Shown one piece after another: positions 51,879 to 61,731 of a stretch of DNA of 64,000 nucleotides. Within the stretch, counting starts at the first letter, position 1. The number at the start of each line of letters is the position of its first letter. The position numbers and the translations under genes were made by a program. Under the pieces are notes generated by a model. That model saw nothing but the letters and a program-made list of their open reading frames with translations. It was not told the origin of the DNA and ran no database searches. Source of the DNA: Gp13-AA77 sp035949375 (GTDB taxonomy: Bacteria > Acidobacteriota > Terriglobia > UBA7540); NCBI GenBank assembly GCA_035949375.1, contig DASZIG010000068.1:1-64000 (forward strand), read 5' to 3'.

Positions 51879-52907
51879 TTAGGCCTCGGGCGCGGCCTCC
51901 ACAAGCTGCCCGGAAACGGTCTCCGCGAGCGAATCCGCGCGGGCGCTGAAAAACTCGTCCACGCGATCGAGGACCTGCCGCGGCGTGTCCGCGCTCTGCA
52001 CCTGGTGGCGAAGATCCGCGCCGTTGCGCACGCCGTGCGTGAACCAGCTCGCGAATTGCTTCATCTTGCCGATGGACCCGGGAATCTCCTCGGCTACAAG
52101 CATAGCGTAGTACTCGCGGATGAGGGCGTAACGGTCGGCCTCGGTGGGCTCGCGATAAGCGCCCGTCGCGAAATACTCGCTCATCTGCCGGAAGATCCAC
52201 GGATCGGTGGGCGCGGCGCGGCCGATCATCACGGCGTCGCAGCCCGTGGCGGCGGCCAGGGCTTCGGCGTCGGGCGGCGTCAGCACGTCGCCGTTGCCGA
52301 TCACGGGGATGCGCACCGCCTGCTTCACCTCGGCGATCACGTCCCAGCGCGCCCGGCCGCTGAACCCCTGCAGCCGGGTGCGGCCGTGCACGGCGATGGC
52401 TTCCACGCCGCACTGCTCGGCCATGCGGGCCACGGGCACGGCCACGATCTCGTCGTCGCTCCACCCGATGCGGATCTTGATGGTGAATGGAATCGTCACC
52501 GCGGCGCGAATCTTCCGCAGGATGGTTTCGAGCTGCGGCAGATCCCGCAACAACCCCGAGCCCCCGCACTTGACCACCTTCTTGGCAGGGCAGCCCAGGT
52601 TCAGGTCGATCAGGTCGAAGCCCAGGTCTTCGATCATGGCCGCGGCTTCCGCAAGGCGCTCCGCGTCAGCGCCGAAGATCTGCGCGCTGATCGGACGCTC
52701 CTCTTCGGTGTAATAGAGGAAGCGCTTGGACTTGAGGTTTTGCCGCAGCATGCCCTCGCTCGAGACGAACTCCGTCATGATGAGCCCGCAGCCGCCCAGC
52801 CGCTTGATGAAGCGCCGGAAGACGGTGTCGGTGATCCCGGCCATGGGAGCCAGGATCTGCGCGGGCCGCACCGGAACATCGCGAATTTGAAGCTGCTCGA
52901 ACAGCAT
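51879..52907 (-). CDS. dusB: tRNA-dihydrouridine synthase (DusB type)
   Basis: A 342-residue flavoenzyme that reduces uridines in the tRNA D-loop. Landmarks are LAPMAGITDTVFRRFIKRLG, FVSSEGMLRQNLKSKR, IDLNLGCPAKKVVKCGGSGL with the catalytic Cys, AIAVHGRTRLQGFSGRARWD, and IPVIGNGDVLTPPDAEALAA with the FMN phosphate loop. It ends with an Ala/Glu-rich extension. It converges with the FabZ-like gene and is 37 bases downstream of rsmI on the same strand; both modify RNA. Confidence 0.93.
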   Translation of the reverse strand: MLFEQLQIRDVPVRPAQILAPMAGITDTVFRRFIKRLGGCGLIMTEFVSSEGMLRQNLKSKRFLYYTEEERPISAQIFGADAERLAEAAAMIEDLGFDLIDLNLGCPAKKVVKCGGSGLLRDLPQLETILRKIRAAVTIPFTIKIRIGWSDDEIVAVPVARMAEQCGVEAIAVHGRTRLQGFSGRARWDVIAEVKQAVRIPVIGNGDVLTPPDAEALAAATGCDAVMIGRAAPTDPWIFRQMSEYFATGAYREPTEADRYALIREYYAMLVAEEIPGSIGKMKQFASWFTHGVRNGADLRHQVQSADTPRQVLDRVDEFFSARADSLAETVSGQLVEAAPEA

Positions 52908-52944
52908 AGGGTGGTATGGGACCGCGTCAAACAGGGTTGGGCGC

Positions 52945-53838
52945 TCAGTCGCTGGTCACGGCCTTCTCATTCTGCCACTGCCGGTAGGCCTCGCTTTTTG
53001 AGAGGCCTCGTGCCTTGGCCACCAATTTCAAGGCCGCCTTTTCGGTGACCCCCTGCGCCGTCATGGCCAGGTCCAGGTCCTCCTGAATGGAGCGCGACTT
53101 GAGCCCGTCCGCGCGCTCGACTCCGTCTTCCGGCGGGCCGAGCAGCACCGTGACCTCACCCTTGACCCGCCTGCCCTTGAGCCGCCCGAGCACCTCGGAA
53201 ACCGTACCGCGCAGGAATTCCTCGTGCAGCTTGGTGATCTCGCGGGCCAGCACCAGCGGGCGGTTCCCGAGAATCTCGAGCACGTCCTCGAGCGCCTCGG
53301 CCACACGGAGGGGCGATTCGTAGAACACCAGGGCGCGCTCGTTCTTCAGATCGCGCAGAAAGCGTTGCCGCGTGAGGCGCTTGCCGGGCAGAAAGCCGAC
53401 AAAGCGGAATTCTTCCACCGGCAGGCCGCCCGCGGCGAGGGTTGCCACCAGCGCCGACGCGCCCGGCACCGGAATCACGCTCACGTTGTGACGCACGGCC
53501 AGCTTGACCAGGCGGAAGCCGGGATCGGACACGAGCGGCATTCCGGCGTCCGACACCAGGGCGATGTCATCACCCTCCTCCATGCGAATCAGCAGTTCCG
53601 GCGCGCGGGTGAGCTCATTGTGCTCGTGATAACTGATCGCGGGCGTGGTGATGCCGTAGTGATCGAGCAATTGACCTGTGCGGCGGGTGTCTTCGCACGC
53701 CACCAGGTCGACCTCCTTGAGCACCCGCAATGCGCGCAGGGTGATATCCTCGAGGTTGCCGATCGGCGTTCCGACCACGTAGAGGTGGCCCGGCGGAGAA
53801 GCCGGATCGTGAGCAGGAGGCGTCTTAGGTTTAGGCAT
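52945..53838 (-). CDS. rsmI: 16S rRNA (cytidine(1402)-2'-O)-methyltransferase
   Basis: A 297-residue TIM-like methyltransferase. ACGGAG lies before the ATG at 53838. HLYVVGTPIGNLEDITLRAL at residue 18 and LVACEDTRRTGQLLDHYGI are the tell-tale RsmI segments; GDDIALVSDAGMPLVSDPGF and VRHNVSVIPVPGASALVATL form the SAM-binding part, and LVLAREITKLHEEFLRGTVS follows. It methylates the ribose of C1402 in the decoding centre. A C-terminal helical extension (KAALKLVAKARGLSKSEAYR) is normal for the family. Confidence 0.94.
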   Translation of the reverse strand: MPKPKTPPAHDPASPPGHLYVVGTPIGNLEDITLRALRVLKEVDLVACEDTRRTGQLLDHYGITTPAISYHEHNELTRAPELLIRMEEGDDIALVSDAGMPLVSDPGFRLVKLAVRHNVSVIPVPGASALVATLAAGGLPVEEFRFVGFLPGKRLTRQRFLRDLKNERALVFYESPLRVAEALEDVLEILGNRPLVLAREITKLHEEFLRGTVSEVLGRLKGRRVKGEVTVLLGPPEDGVERADGLKSRSIQEDLDLAMTAQGVTEKAALKLVAKARGLSKSEAYRQWQNEKAVTSD

Positions 53839-53981
53839 CGCAGAACTCCGTTGTAGGGGTCGAGGCGCCGTGCCGGGCTGCCACAGTCCAGTCTACATTG
53901 CCCTTGTCCGCCGGGGCAATCGGCGGGCTTGGCGAAGCCCCGGCATCGCCGACTAATCGGGAGCACCATATCGAGACCAAA

Positions 53982-54464
53982 ATGGAAACCAAAATCGTTC
54001 GCATCGAAAAGCCCGCCGACCTGAACTTGATTCTGGGCCAAGCGCACTTCATCAAGACCGTCGAGGACCTCTACGAAGCCATTGTGCAAACCGTGCCGGG
54101 AATGAAGTTTGGCATCGGTTTCTGTGAGTCCTCCGGCCCGGCGCTCGTGCGCTATGCCGGCAACGATCCCGCCCTGATCGAGCTCGCACAGCGCAACGCG
54201 CTCGCCCTCGGCACCGGGCACGCTTTCATCATTTTTCTGGAGGGCGGATTCCCCATCAATATCCTCAACACCATCAAGAATGTGCCCGAAGTCTGCAGGA
54301 TCTTCTGCGCCACGGCCAATCCGGTGGAAGTGATCGTGGCCGAGACGGCGCAAGGACGCGGCATCCTGGGCGTGATCGACGGCGCCAAGAGCAAAGGCAT
54401 CGAGACCGATGCCGACATTACGGCTCGCAAGGACCTGCTGAGGCGGTTCGGTTACAAGCTCTAG
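53982..54464 (+). CDS. Adenosine-specific kinase-like protein (COG1839 family)
   Basis: A 160-residue protein matching a small conserved family described as adenosine-specific kinases in archaea. Landmarks are KPADLNLILGQAHFIKTVED, GMKFGIGFCESSGPALVRYA, LGTGHAFIIFLEGGFPINIL, NVPEVCRIFCATANPVEVIV and GRGILGVIDGAKSKGIETDA. The start ATG at 53982 gives the normal family length; the longer frame from 53898 adds unrelated residues. It is divergent from rsmI and stands alone. The enzymatic assignment is by family only. Confidence 0.8.
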   Translation: METKIVRIEKPADLNLILGQAHFIKTVEDLYEAIVQTVPGMKFGIGFCESSGPALVRYAGNDPALIELAQRNALALGTGHAFIIFLEGGFPINILNTIKNVPEVCRIFCATANPVEVIVAETAQGRGILGVIDGAKSKGIETDADITARKDLLRRFGYKL

Positions 54465-54540
54465 CCGCCAGACGCCGGCCATCCCACGGCAACACGCTGT
54501 TTTGGGCCTGTCGCAGGGACATGTCGACCTAAAGGACTTA

Positions 54541-54650
54541 TCCGGCCGGAGCTTCGGTTCGGTTGGCTTCGGTTGGCTTCGCCTTGTCCGGTTTTCTCAC
54601 GGTTTTAATTGATTGCAAAGGACTTAATTGGGTTCGCTTCCCTCATTTTC
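54541..54650. repeat. AT-rich dispersed repeat, second stretch
   Basis: Contains TTGGCTTCGGTTGGCTTCG, TTTTCTCACGG and TTAATTGATT words in the same order as the AT-rich region at 43.6-43.9 kb, with lower GC than the adjoining genes. It lies between two convergent genes. Confidence 0.4.
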
Positions 54651-54692
54651 GATGGGGGGGGTGGGAGGCGGACCTAAGTTCGCGATTCTGCC

Positions 54693-55106
54693 TCAGGGTG
54701 CCGGCGATGCCCGCTCCGGAACGTGGGTCCGTATGAATTCCACGATGTCCTGGGTGGATGCCCCGGGCTGGAATACTTCCGCCACGCCCTGGGCCTTGAG
54801 ACCGGGAATGTCTTCTTCAGGGATGATGCCGCCCACGAGCACCAGCACGTCGTTCATGCCCTCGGCGCGCAGCAGGTCGCAGATGCGGGGCACGATGGTG
54901 TTGTGGGCGCCGGAAAGGATAGAGATGCCGATGGCGTCGACGTCCTCCTGCACGGCAGCCCGGGCGATCTGCTCCGGCGTCTGCCGCAGGCCGGTGTAGA
55001 TCACTTCCATGCCGGCGTCGCGCAGGGCGCGCGCCACAATCTTGGCTCCACGGTCGTGGCCGTCCAAGCCGGGCTTGGCGACGAGTACTCGAATTCGTTT
55101 GTCCAT
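54693..55106 (-). CDS. icmB: B12-binding small subunit of an acyl-CoA mutase (probably isobutyryl-CoA mutase)
   Basis: A 137-residue cobalamin-binding subunit. RVLVAKPGLDGHDRGAKIVA carries DxHxxG, where His displaces the lower cobalt ligand; AIGISILSGAHNTIVPRICD and VLVGGIIPEEDIPGLKAQGV complete the Rossmann-like fold. The start is the ATG at 55106; a TTG two codons earlier is possible. It pairs with the large subunit at 56428-58104 to interconvert isobutyryl-CoA and butyryl-CoA, or methylmalonyl-CoA and succinyl-CoA. Unusually, three unrelated genes lie between the subunits, though spacing (15 bases to the previous gene) suggests one transcript. Confidence 0.9.
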   Translation of the reverse strand: MDKRIRVLVAKPGLDGHDRGAKIVARALRDAGMEVIYTGLRQTPEQIARAAVQEDVDAIGISILSGAHNTIVPRICDLLRAEGMNDVLVLVGGIIPEEDIPGLKAQGVAEVFQPGASTQDIVEFIRTHVPERASPAP

Positions 55107-55121
55107 AGTCAATCCAGAGGT

Positions 55122-55661
55122 TCATTCAAAAAACTGAGCGACGGGAACAGAGAATCGTGGCAAAAGTTCAGGAGTTTCGAGAACATCATCCGGTCCGAGA
55201 ACGGACGCTACGCCGCCGCCACGGAAGACGTGAACCTCGCGCAGGAGGGGATATACCACCCACACCTCGTGGGCCCCGGCTGCGAGATACTGCTCGATTT
55301 TTCGGGCAAGATTCTGAGCCAAATCCGGCGGCGACACGACCTCGACGGCCAGGGCCGGAGCGCCTTGAATGCGCCGGTCCAGGTCGATGTCGCGCATGCG
55401 ATCGGTGGGAACGAACGAGACGTCCGGGGTGCGCACGGTTTCGGACGAAAGCTGGTATCCAGTTTCTGGGAAGACGCGCCCCAATTGCCGCGGGCGCACG
55501 ACGTCCCACAAAACTCGGGCAATATTGTCGCGGACGAGATTGTGGCGCGGCATGGGCTCGGTCATGGTGGCCAGCTCGCCTTCATCAAGCTCGTAAAGCA
55601 AGCCTTCCACGACGGGCAATTGATCGAACTGTTCCAAGGTCAAGAGCGTTTGCGTAACCAT
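55122..55661 (-). CDS. Uma2 family (DUF820) PD-(D/E)XK nuclease-like protein
   Basis: A 179-residue protein of the Uma2 family, whose members have a restriction endonuclease-like fold and unknown biological role. Candidate active-site residues are Asp in TPDVSFVP, Glu in LAVEVVSPPD and Lys in LARKIEQYLAAGAHEVWVVY. The ATG at 55661 shares one base with the upstream stop (TGATG), so translation is coupled; a TTG one codon earlier is not needed. Uma2 genes are especially numerous in cyanobacteria and also occur in Acidobacteria. It sits in the cassette that separates the mutase subunits. Confidence 0.87.
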   Translation of the reverse strand: MVTQTLLTLEQFDQLPVVEGLLYELDEGELATMTEPMPRHNLVRDNIARVLWDVVRPRQLGRVFPETGYQLSSETVRTPDVSFVPTDRMRDIDLDRRIQGAPALAVEVVSPPDLAQNLARKIEQYLAAGAHEVWVVYPLLREVHVFRGGGVASVLGPDDVLETPELLPRFSVPVAQFFE

Positions 55662-55876
55662 CAAACCGAACCCTCGCCCCTACGCTCCTTCTTAAGAGCC
55701 GGAGGCAGCGGAACAGCGAGAATAGTCGCCTCGTCAGGTTTCGAAATCAGAGGTCCAGGCTTGAACGGATGCTTCGGTCGCGGTCGCTCCGGCTTGGACA
55801 CCGCCCCACGCTCTTCCTCAGGGGACCCGGCAACACTCTCTTCGGTCTCAACCGGAATAGTCGGTTTGCTCCTCAT
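55661..55876 (-). CDS. Small charged, Pro-rich protein linking a membrane protein and Uma2
   Basis: A 71-residue protein with many Glu, Lys and Pro residues (VETEESVAGSPEEERGAVSK, RPRPKHPFKPGPLISKPDEA) and no hydrophobic segment; it is probably disordered. Its ATG overlaps the preceding stop (ATGA, 55873-55876) and its stop overlaps the Uma2 start (TGATG). Such double coupling argues that it is a real gene despite its composition. Function unknown; an adaptor or antitoxin-like role is conceivable only by position. Confidence 0.6.
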   Translation of the reverse strand: MRSKPTIPVETEESVAGSPEEERGAVSKPERPRPKHPFKPGPLISKPDEATILAVPLPPALKKERRGEGSV

Positions 55877-56394
55877 CGTCCACCTCTCAAAATCTCAGCA
55901 CCGATCGCAGCTACTGCCAACAGAATAGCGAGGAACGTGAAAAAGACACACCATACGGCCCGGACGGCGTTGCGCTGCTTTACTGTTAGCTGACTCTGGT
56001 TAAGCTCTACCGTTTCAATCAGGGTTGGCAGAAACGCCTTTTTCGTTTCCACGACTCCCTCGTTTACCCATTCCACAAGATCCTGGAAATGAACTCCTGT
56101 GTACAACTTTCGCATGCGAAAGGCCTGCAAAGCAAAATACAGGTCTATGGCAAGCATGAGGATAATGGCGCCCAGTATAAAATCGAAAAAGCGGCCAGCA
56201 ACAAGGGGATGGATCTTCGCAGGATCTGCAGCGAACACGGCGGCAAGCAACCCGACGATTACGGCACCCAGGAAACCGATGAGCACCCCGGTCTTGGTGT
56301 CCAACGATTCCACCGACTTCAGTTGCTCACCAATTTTCTTCAATCCAGCGTCGTAAACAAAGTCAACGCCAGACGGTGGATCGCCTTGGCCCAT
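55873..56394 (-). CDS. Membrane protein with three predicted helices, unknown function
   Basis: A 173-residue protein. Segments GVLIGFLGAVIVGLLAAVFA (about 36-55), FFDFILGAIILMLAIDLYFA (about 70-90) and VWCVFFTFLAILLAVAAIGA (about 146-166) are membrane helices; the second and third enclose a soluble region with WVNEGVVETKKAFLPTLIET. A preceding amphipathic stretch (GLKKIGEQLKSVESLDTKTG) resembles the lead-in of small SLATT-like membrane proteins, which are often effectors in defence loci; I cannot assign the family from sequence alone. It starts 33 bases after the mutase large subunit and is followed by two coupled genes. Confidence 0.75.
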   Translation of the reverse strand: MGQGDPPSGVDFVYDAGLKKIGEQLKSVESLDTKTGVLIGFLGAVIVGLLAAVFAADPAKIHPLVAGRFFDFILGAIILMLAIDLYFALQAFRMRKLYTGVHFQDLVEWVNEGVVETKKAFLPTLIETVELNQSQLTVKQRNAVRAVWCVFFTFLAILLAVAAIGAEILRGGR

Positions 56395-56427
56395 AACTCA
56401 CCGAAGAGAGCTCCCTGAGAAACCGCC

Positions 56428-58104
<1,677 letters not shown>

Positions 58105-58113
58105 CGCACGTCA

Positions 58114-58142
58114 ATTGCAGCCTATCCCATGGGAAAAGTCAA
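58114..58142 (-). promoter_or_regulatory. Sigma-70-type promoter of the mutase operon
   Basis: On the minus strand TTGACT (58142-58137) and TGCAAT (58119-58114) are 17 bases apart. The ATG at 58104 begins about ten bases past the -10 box, so the message would be leaderless or nearly so; no ribosome binding site is present. Confidence 0.5.
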
Positions 58143-58156
58143 TTGAGGCAGTTGGG

Positions 58157-58191
58157 TGGTAGTGACTCAAATTCAGACTGAGTCACTACCA
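58157..58191. repeat. 13-bp inverted repeat within a direct repeat
   Basis: TGGTAGTGACTCA (58157-58169) and TGAGTCACTACCA (58179-58191) are perfect inverted repeats. CAGTTGGGTGGTAGTG occurs at 58149-58164 and again at 58190-58205, flanking the hairpin like a duplicated segment. Confidence 0.55.
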
Positions 58192-58227
58192 GTTGGGTGG
58201 TAGTGGGCCGGTTTTGAATTAGGACCA

Positions 58228-58437
58228 ACCACCCCGGCCTTCGGCCACCCCTCCTCAACTGAGGAGGGGAACTCGCAAACTTGGGGAACTTGCAAGCTAG
58301 GGGAACTTGCAACCAGCGAACGGGGCCCGCCGCAGAAGGGGACCGCCACCCTTAACGCGCATCGACTGAAGAAGCATCGGCTCGCGAATAGCAGTCCCCT
58401 CCTCGGTTGAGGAGGGGTGGCCGAAGGCCGGGGTGGT
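58228..58437. repeat. MITE-like element with 43-bp terminal inverted repeats
   Basis: Bases 58228-58270 and 58395-58437 are 43-base inverted repeats with one mismatch. Each arm itself contains CCCCTCCTC/GAGGAGGGG-type and GGCC-TTC-GGCC palindromes. The 124-base interior has several copies of GGGGAACTTGCAA and no reading frame. The arm core recurs at 44046-44118. It occupies most of the 353 bases between the mutase promoter and the permease gene, where no gene was found. Confidence 0.7.
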
Positions 58438-58457
58438 CGATCTCGATCCTCAAGCTC

Positions 58458-61160
58458 TTACTCGTATCGCAGCGCAACCATCGGATCCACCCGCATGGCT
58501 CGCCTCGCGGGAATATAGCCGGCGATCAGTGCGACGACGCATAGCACCGCCACGGCCCCGATCAGGGTCACGGCGTCGCGCCCGCCCAACCCGAACAGCA
58601 TCTGCTGCAGCAGACGGGTGGTGGCAAGAGAAATACAAACACCCGCCGCCACGCCGCCCCCGAGCACCGCCATCAGGTCCTGCATGACGAGACGCAAAAT
58701 CGAACCCGGCTGCGCGCCCAAGGCCATGCGGATCCCGAACTCGGCTTGCCGCTGCGTCACCAGGTAAGAAAGCGTCCCATAGAGGCCGATCGTCGCCAGC
58801 AGCAGCGCCAAAGCGCCGAAGAAGCCCGAGAGCAGGGCGAGTAACCGCTCTTGAACCATCGAGTCGTCCGCGAGGCCGGCCAGAGTATGGAACTCGAGCG
58901 GAATCTCCCTGTTCACGCCGGCGACGGCAGCCTGAATCGGGGCGGCGAGCACCGAAGGCGGTATCGCGCTTCGCACTTCGAAGGTCTCAACCTCGGAGTG
59001 GCCGGGGACCTGCGTGGCGGGGAAGAAGGCGGTGGGATGAATGTCCGCGCGAAGCGATTCGTATTTCGCGTCCTTGGTAATTCCCACCACCTCGATCGGG
59101 GGGCCCAGCTTCCCGCCGGCATCGTCGATGCGGAATGTCCTGCCGACGGGATTCAGGCCGGCAAAGAATCGGTGCGCCAGAGTCTGGTTGACGATGGCGA
59201 CGGCGGGCGAAGTGGTGGTGTCGCCGGCGTTGAAGACCCGCCCGGCCAGCAGCGGCATTCGCAGCGTCTCGAAAAAGCCCGGAGAGACGTAATTGAACCA
59301 GGCAAGAACATCGTCGCCCGTTACGCCTTTCGACCAGTCGGTGTGAATGCTATTGTTCCAGGCCCCGCCGCTGATCGGCGTCATCACCGAGCGACCGACC
59401 GAAACCACGCCCGGCAGGGCGCTGAGGCGGCTTTCGGTCTGGTCGTAGGTGGCAAGCTGCTGGTCGGGCGGAATCTTCGCCGTCTTGAGGTCGGCCTGCA
59501 CCAGCAGAACATTATTACGGTCGAACCCGATATCGAGCGTCGCCAGCTTGGCGAAACTGCGCAGCAACAATCCGGCAGCCACCAGCAGCACCAGTGAGAG
59601 CGCCACTTGCGACGCCACGATCCACTTGCGGGCCCGGAAGCGCGAGGAACGCTCGATTTCGAGCGCGTGGGCGCCTTTCATGGCAGAGGTTAGGGATACG
59701 TGCGTGGAGCGGAGGGCCGGCAGAAGACCAAACAAAAAAGCGGTCAGGGCCGCGATTGCGGCCGTGAACCCAAGCACGCGGCCGTCGAAGGAAAGGTCCA
59801 GGAAGACCGTATTCCGCGCGGTCGACATATAGCGGACCAGCAGGGCCGTGCCCCAGCGCGCGAAGAGGATTCCGGCGAGCGCTCCGGCCGAAGAGAGCAG
59901 AAGGCACTCCGTCATCAGTTGCCGGATCAGCCGCCCGCGGCTTGCGCCGAGAGCTTGCCTGACGGCGATCTCCTTGTGGCGGGCCGCCGCGCGGGCCAGC
60001 ATCAGGCTCGCGATGTTGGCGCAGGTAATCAGCAGCACCAGCCCCACCACACCCATCAGGACCTGCAGAGGCTGGCGGAACTGCTGCCGCAGCCCCGAGA
60101 TGCCGGTGGCGGCGGGGTCAGCCACCAACGACTGCTTGCGAAAGTTTTGCTGCCCGCCGGCGGACCAGTCCAGGGGAACGGCCGCATCGAAGACCCCCGG
60201 CGAGAGCGCCTGGAGGCGCGCGGCCGTCTGTGAGCGGCCGACGCCCGGCTTCATCCGGCCGGCCACGGTGAGCCACCACCAGGAGCGCTGGTCCAGTCTT
60301 GACTGCTGGCCGTCGATGATCGCCGTCGAGCAGATTGGCGCCGCCACATCGAACTTCTGGCCGACCTCCATGCCGAAGAAGCCGGAGGGCGCGACGCCGA
60401 TCACTTCGAACGGATGGTCGTTGAGCGAGAGCGTGCTGCCGATGGCGCTCGGAGCGCCGCCGTAGTGCTCCTGCCAGAAGCCGTAGCTCAAGACAGCGAC
60501 CGCGGGGCAACCGCGCCGGTCATCGGCGGCCGCGATCAATCGTCCCGCCGTGGGCCGAAGGCCAAGAGTGTTGAAGAATCCGCCGCTGACCCAGACGGTG
60601 TTGGCCAGGTGCGCGGCGCCGCCCTGGGCGAGATCGAGCCGGTTTTGTCCCCAGGCAAAAACGCTGGAGAAAACGTCCTGCCGGTCGCGCACCTGCTCCC
60701 ACAGGGGGTTAGTGAAGCTGGGCGAAGCCGCGCCCCACCGAGGATTGTACCGTTCGATGAGAGCCAACTCGTCCGGCTTCTGCACCGGCAATATCCGCAG
60801 CACGACGGCGTCGACCAGGCTGAAGATGGCCGTGTTGGCGCCGATACCGAGCGCGAGCGAAAGGAGCGCAACCGCGGTAACGGCCGGGGTCTTCCACAGC
60901 AGGCGGGCGGCGAAGCGCACGTCCTGCAGGAGCGTCTCGATGAAACTCACGCCGCGGGCGTCGCGGCATTCCTCCTTGATCTGATCGAGCCCGCCGAACT
61001 CGAGGCGGGCGCGGCGCCGTGCTCCGTCCGGCGCGAGGCCGGCGGCGACGTACTTCGATACCTGGCGCTCAAAGTGCTCGCGCAGCTCGTGATCAAGCTC
61101 ACCCTCAACGGTGTCGCGCCGGAACAGGGCGCGCAGACGAAAGACCAGATCGCTGAACAT
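58458..61160 (-). CDS. MacB/FtsX-type ABC permease with acidobacterial prefix domain
   Basis: A 900-residue permease. Residues 1-80 form the prefix domain typical of acidobacterial orphan permeases (LFRRDTVEGELDHELREHFE, ARRRARLEFGGLDQIKEECR). Then two MacB core/FtsX units follow: TAVALLSLALGIGANTAIFS at about residue 100, FRQPLQVLMGVVGLVLLITC near 365, and the C-terminal LLALLSGFFGALALLLATIG, ATIGLYGTLSYLVTQRQAEF and GYIPARRAMRVDPMVALRYE. No ATPase subunit is adjacent, as usual for this group. It may act in envelope maintenance or efflux. Its gene starts nine bases after the stop of a PadR regulator. The decayed copy at 23009-23722 belongs to the same family. Confidence 0.9.
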   Translation of the reverse strand: MFSDLVFRLRALFRRDTVEGELDHELREHFERQVSKYVAAGLAPDGARRRARLEFGGLDQIKEECRDARGVSFIETLLQDVRFAARLLWKTPAVTAVALLSLALGIGANTAIFSLVDAVVLRILPVQKPDELALIERYNPRWGAASPSFTNPLWEQVRDRQDVFSSVFAWGQNRLDLAQGGAAHLANTVWVSGGFFNTLGLRPTAGRLIAAADDRRGCPAVAVLSYGFWQEHYGGAPSAIGSTLSLNDHPFEVIGVAPSGFFGMEVGQKFDVAAPICSTAIIDGQQSRLDQRSWWWLTVAGRMKPGVGRSQTAARLQALSPGVFDAAVPLDWSAGGQQNFRKQSLVADPAATGISGLRQQFRQPLQVLMGVVGLVLLITCANIASLMLARAAARHKEIAVRQALGASRGRLIRQLMTECLLLSSAGALAGILFARWGTALLVRYMSTARNTVFLDLSFDGRVLGFTAAIAALTAFLFGLLPALRSTHVSLTSAMKGAHALEIERSSRFRARKWIVASQVALSLVLLVAAGLLLRSFAKLATLDIGFDRNNVLLVQADLKTAKIPPDQQLATYDQTESRLSALPGVVSVGRSVMTPISGGAWNNSIHTDWSKGVTGDDVLAWFNYVSPGFFETLRMPLLAGRVFNAGDTTTSPAVAIVNQTLAHRFFAGLNPVGRTFRIDDAGGKLGPPIEVVGITKDAKYESLRADIHPTAFFPATQVPGHSEVETFEVRSAIPPSVLAAPIQAAVAGVNREIPLEFHTLAGLADDSMVQERLLALLSGFFGALALLLATIGLYGTLSYLVTQRQAEFGIRMALGAQPGSILRLVMQDLMAVLGGGVAAGVCISLATTRLLQQMLFGLGGRDAVTLIGAVAVLCVVALIAGYIPARRAMRVDPMVALRYE

Positions 61161-61169
61161 GCCGTCCTC

Positions 61170-61502
61170 CTACGAGGTCTCGAGCACCTGAGCCACGGCG
61201 GCCGCGAGCTTGCGCCAGGCGCTCTCTTCGGCCTGGAGCTGCCGGCGCCCGCTCGCCGTGAGCCCGTAAAACTTCGCCCGGCGATTGTTATCCGAGGCGC
61301 CCCAGCGCGCTTTGATCCAACCGCGGCGCTCGAGGCGGTGCAGGGCCGGATAGAGCGAGCCCTGCTGAACCTGGAGCACTTTGCTCGATATCTGGTGAAT
61401 GCGCTCGGAGATGGCCCAGCCGTGCTGAGGGCCGAGCGCGAGCGTGCGCAGGATCAGAAGGTCCAAAGTGCCTTGCGGCAGGTCAATCCGCGGGTCAGCC
61501 AT
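61170..61502 (-). CDS. PadR family transcriptional regulator
   Basis: A 110-residue winged-helix regulator starting at the ATG at 61502 (AAGGGGAG upstream); a longer frame to 61556 is unnecessary. LPQGTLDLLILRTLALGPQH, HGWAISERIHQISSKVLQVQ, QGSLYPALHRLERRGWIKAR and NNRRAKFYGLTASGRRQLQA are classic PadR segments. It lies nine bases before the permease gene, the standard pair in Acidobacteria, and probably represses that operon until an inducer binds. The C-terminal helix serves dimerisation. Confidence 0.92.
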   Translation of the reverse strand: MADPRIDLPQGTLDLLILRTLALGPQHGWAISERIHQISSKVLQVQQGSLYPALHRLERRGWIKARWGASDNNRRAKFYGLTASGRRQLQAEESAWRKLAAAVAQVLETS

Positions 61503-61674
61503 GCACTCCCCTTTCACTTCTACAGGGAGAATACACAGTCTTTTGTCGAAGTGCAAGGGGAATCAACAGGGCGGACCCGGCGAGAGATCAACATCGGGAT
61601 TTGGCGGGATGTAGGGACGTCATCCAAGCGAAAGAAGGGAGGGATCATCGGTCGCCCAGGGCTGCCTCGCGCGA

Positions 61675-61695
61675 GGGCGGACATTGCGTCCGCCC
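61675..61695. repeat. Short perfect hairpin upstream of padR
   Basis: GGGCGGAC (61675-61682) and GTCCGCCC (61688-61695) form an 8-bp stem with a 5-base loop, between the nitroreductase stop and the padR start. It may end nitroreductase transcription; it also resembles dispersed palindromes. Confidence 0.45.
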
Positions 61696-61731
61696 CAACG
61701 CGATAAAGCGGCATCTGAGCCGCGCCCGCGC

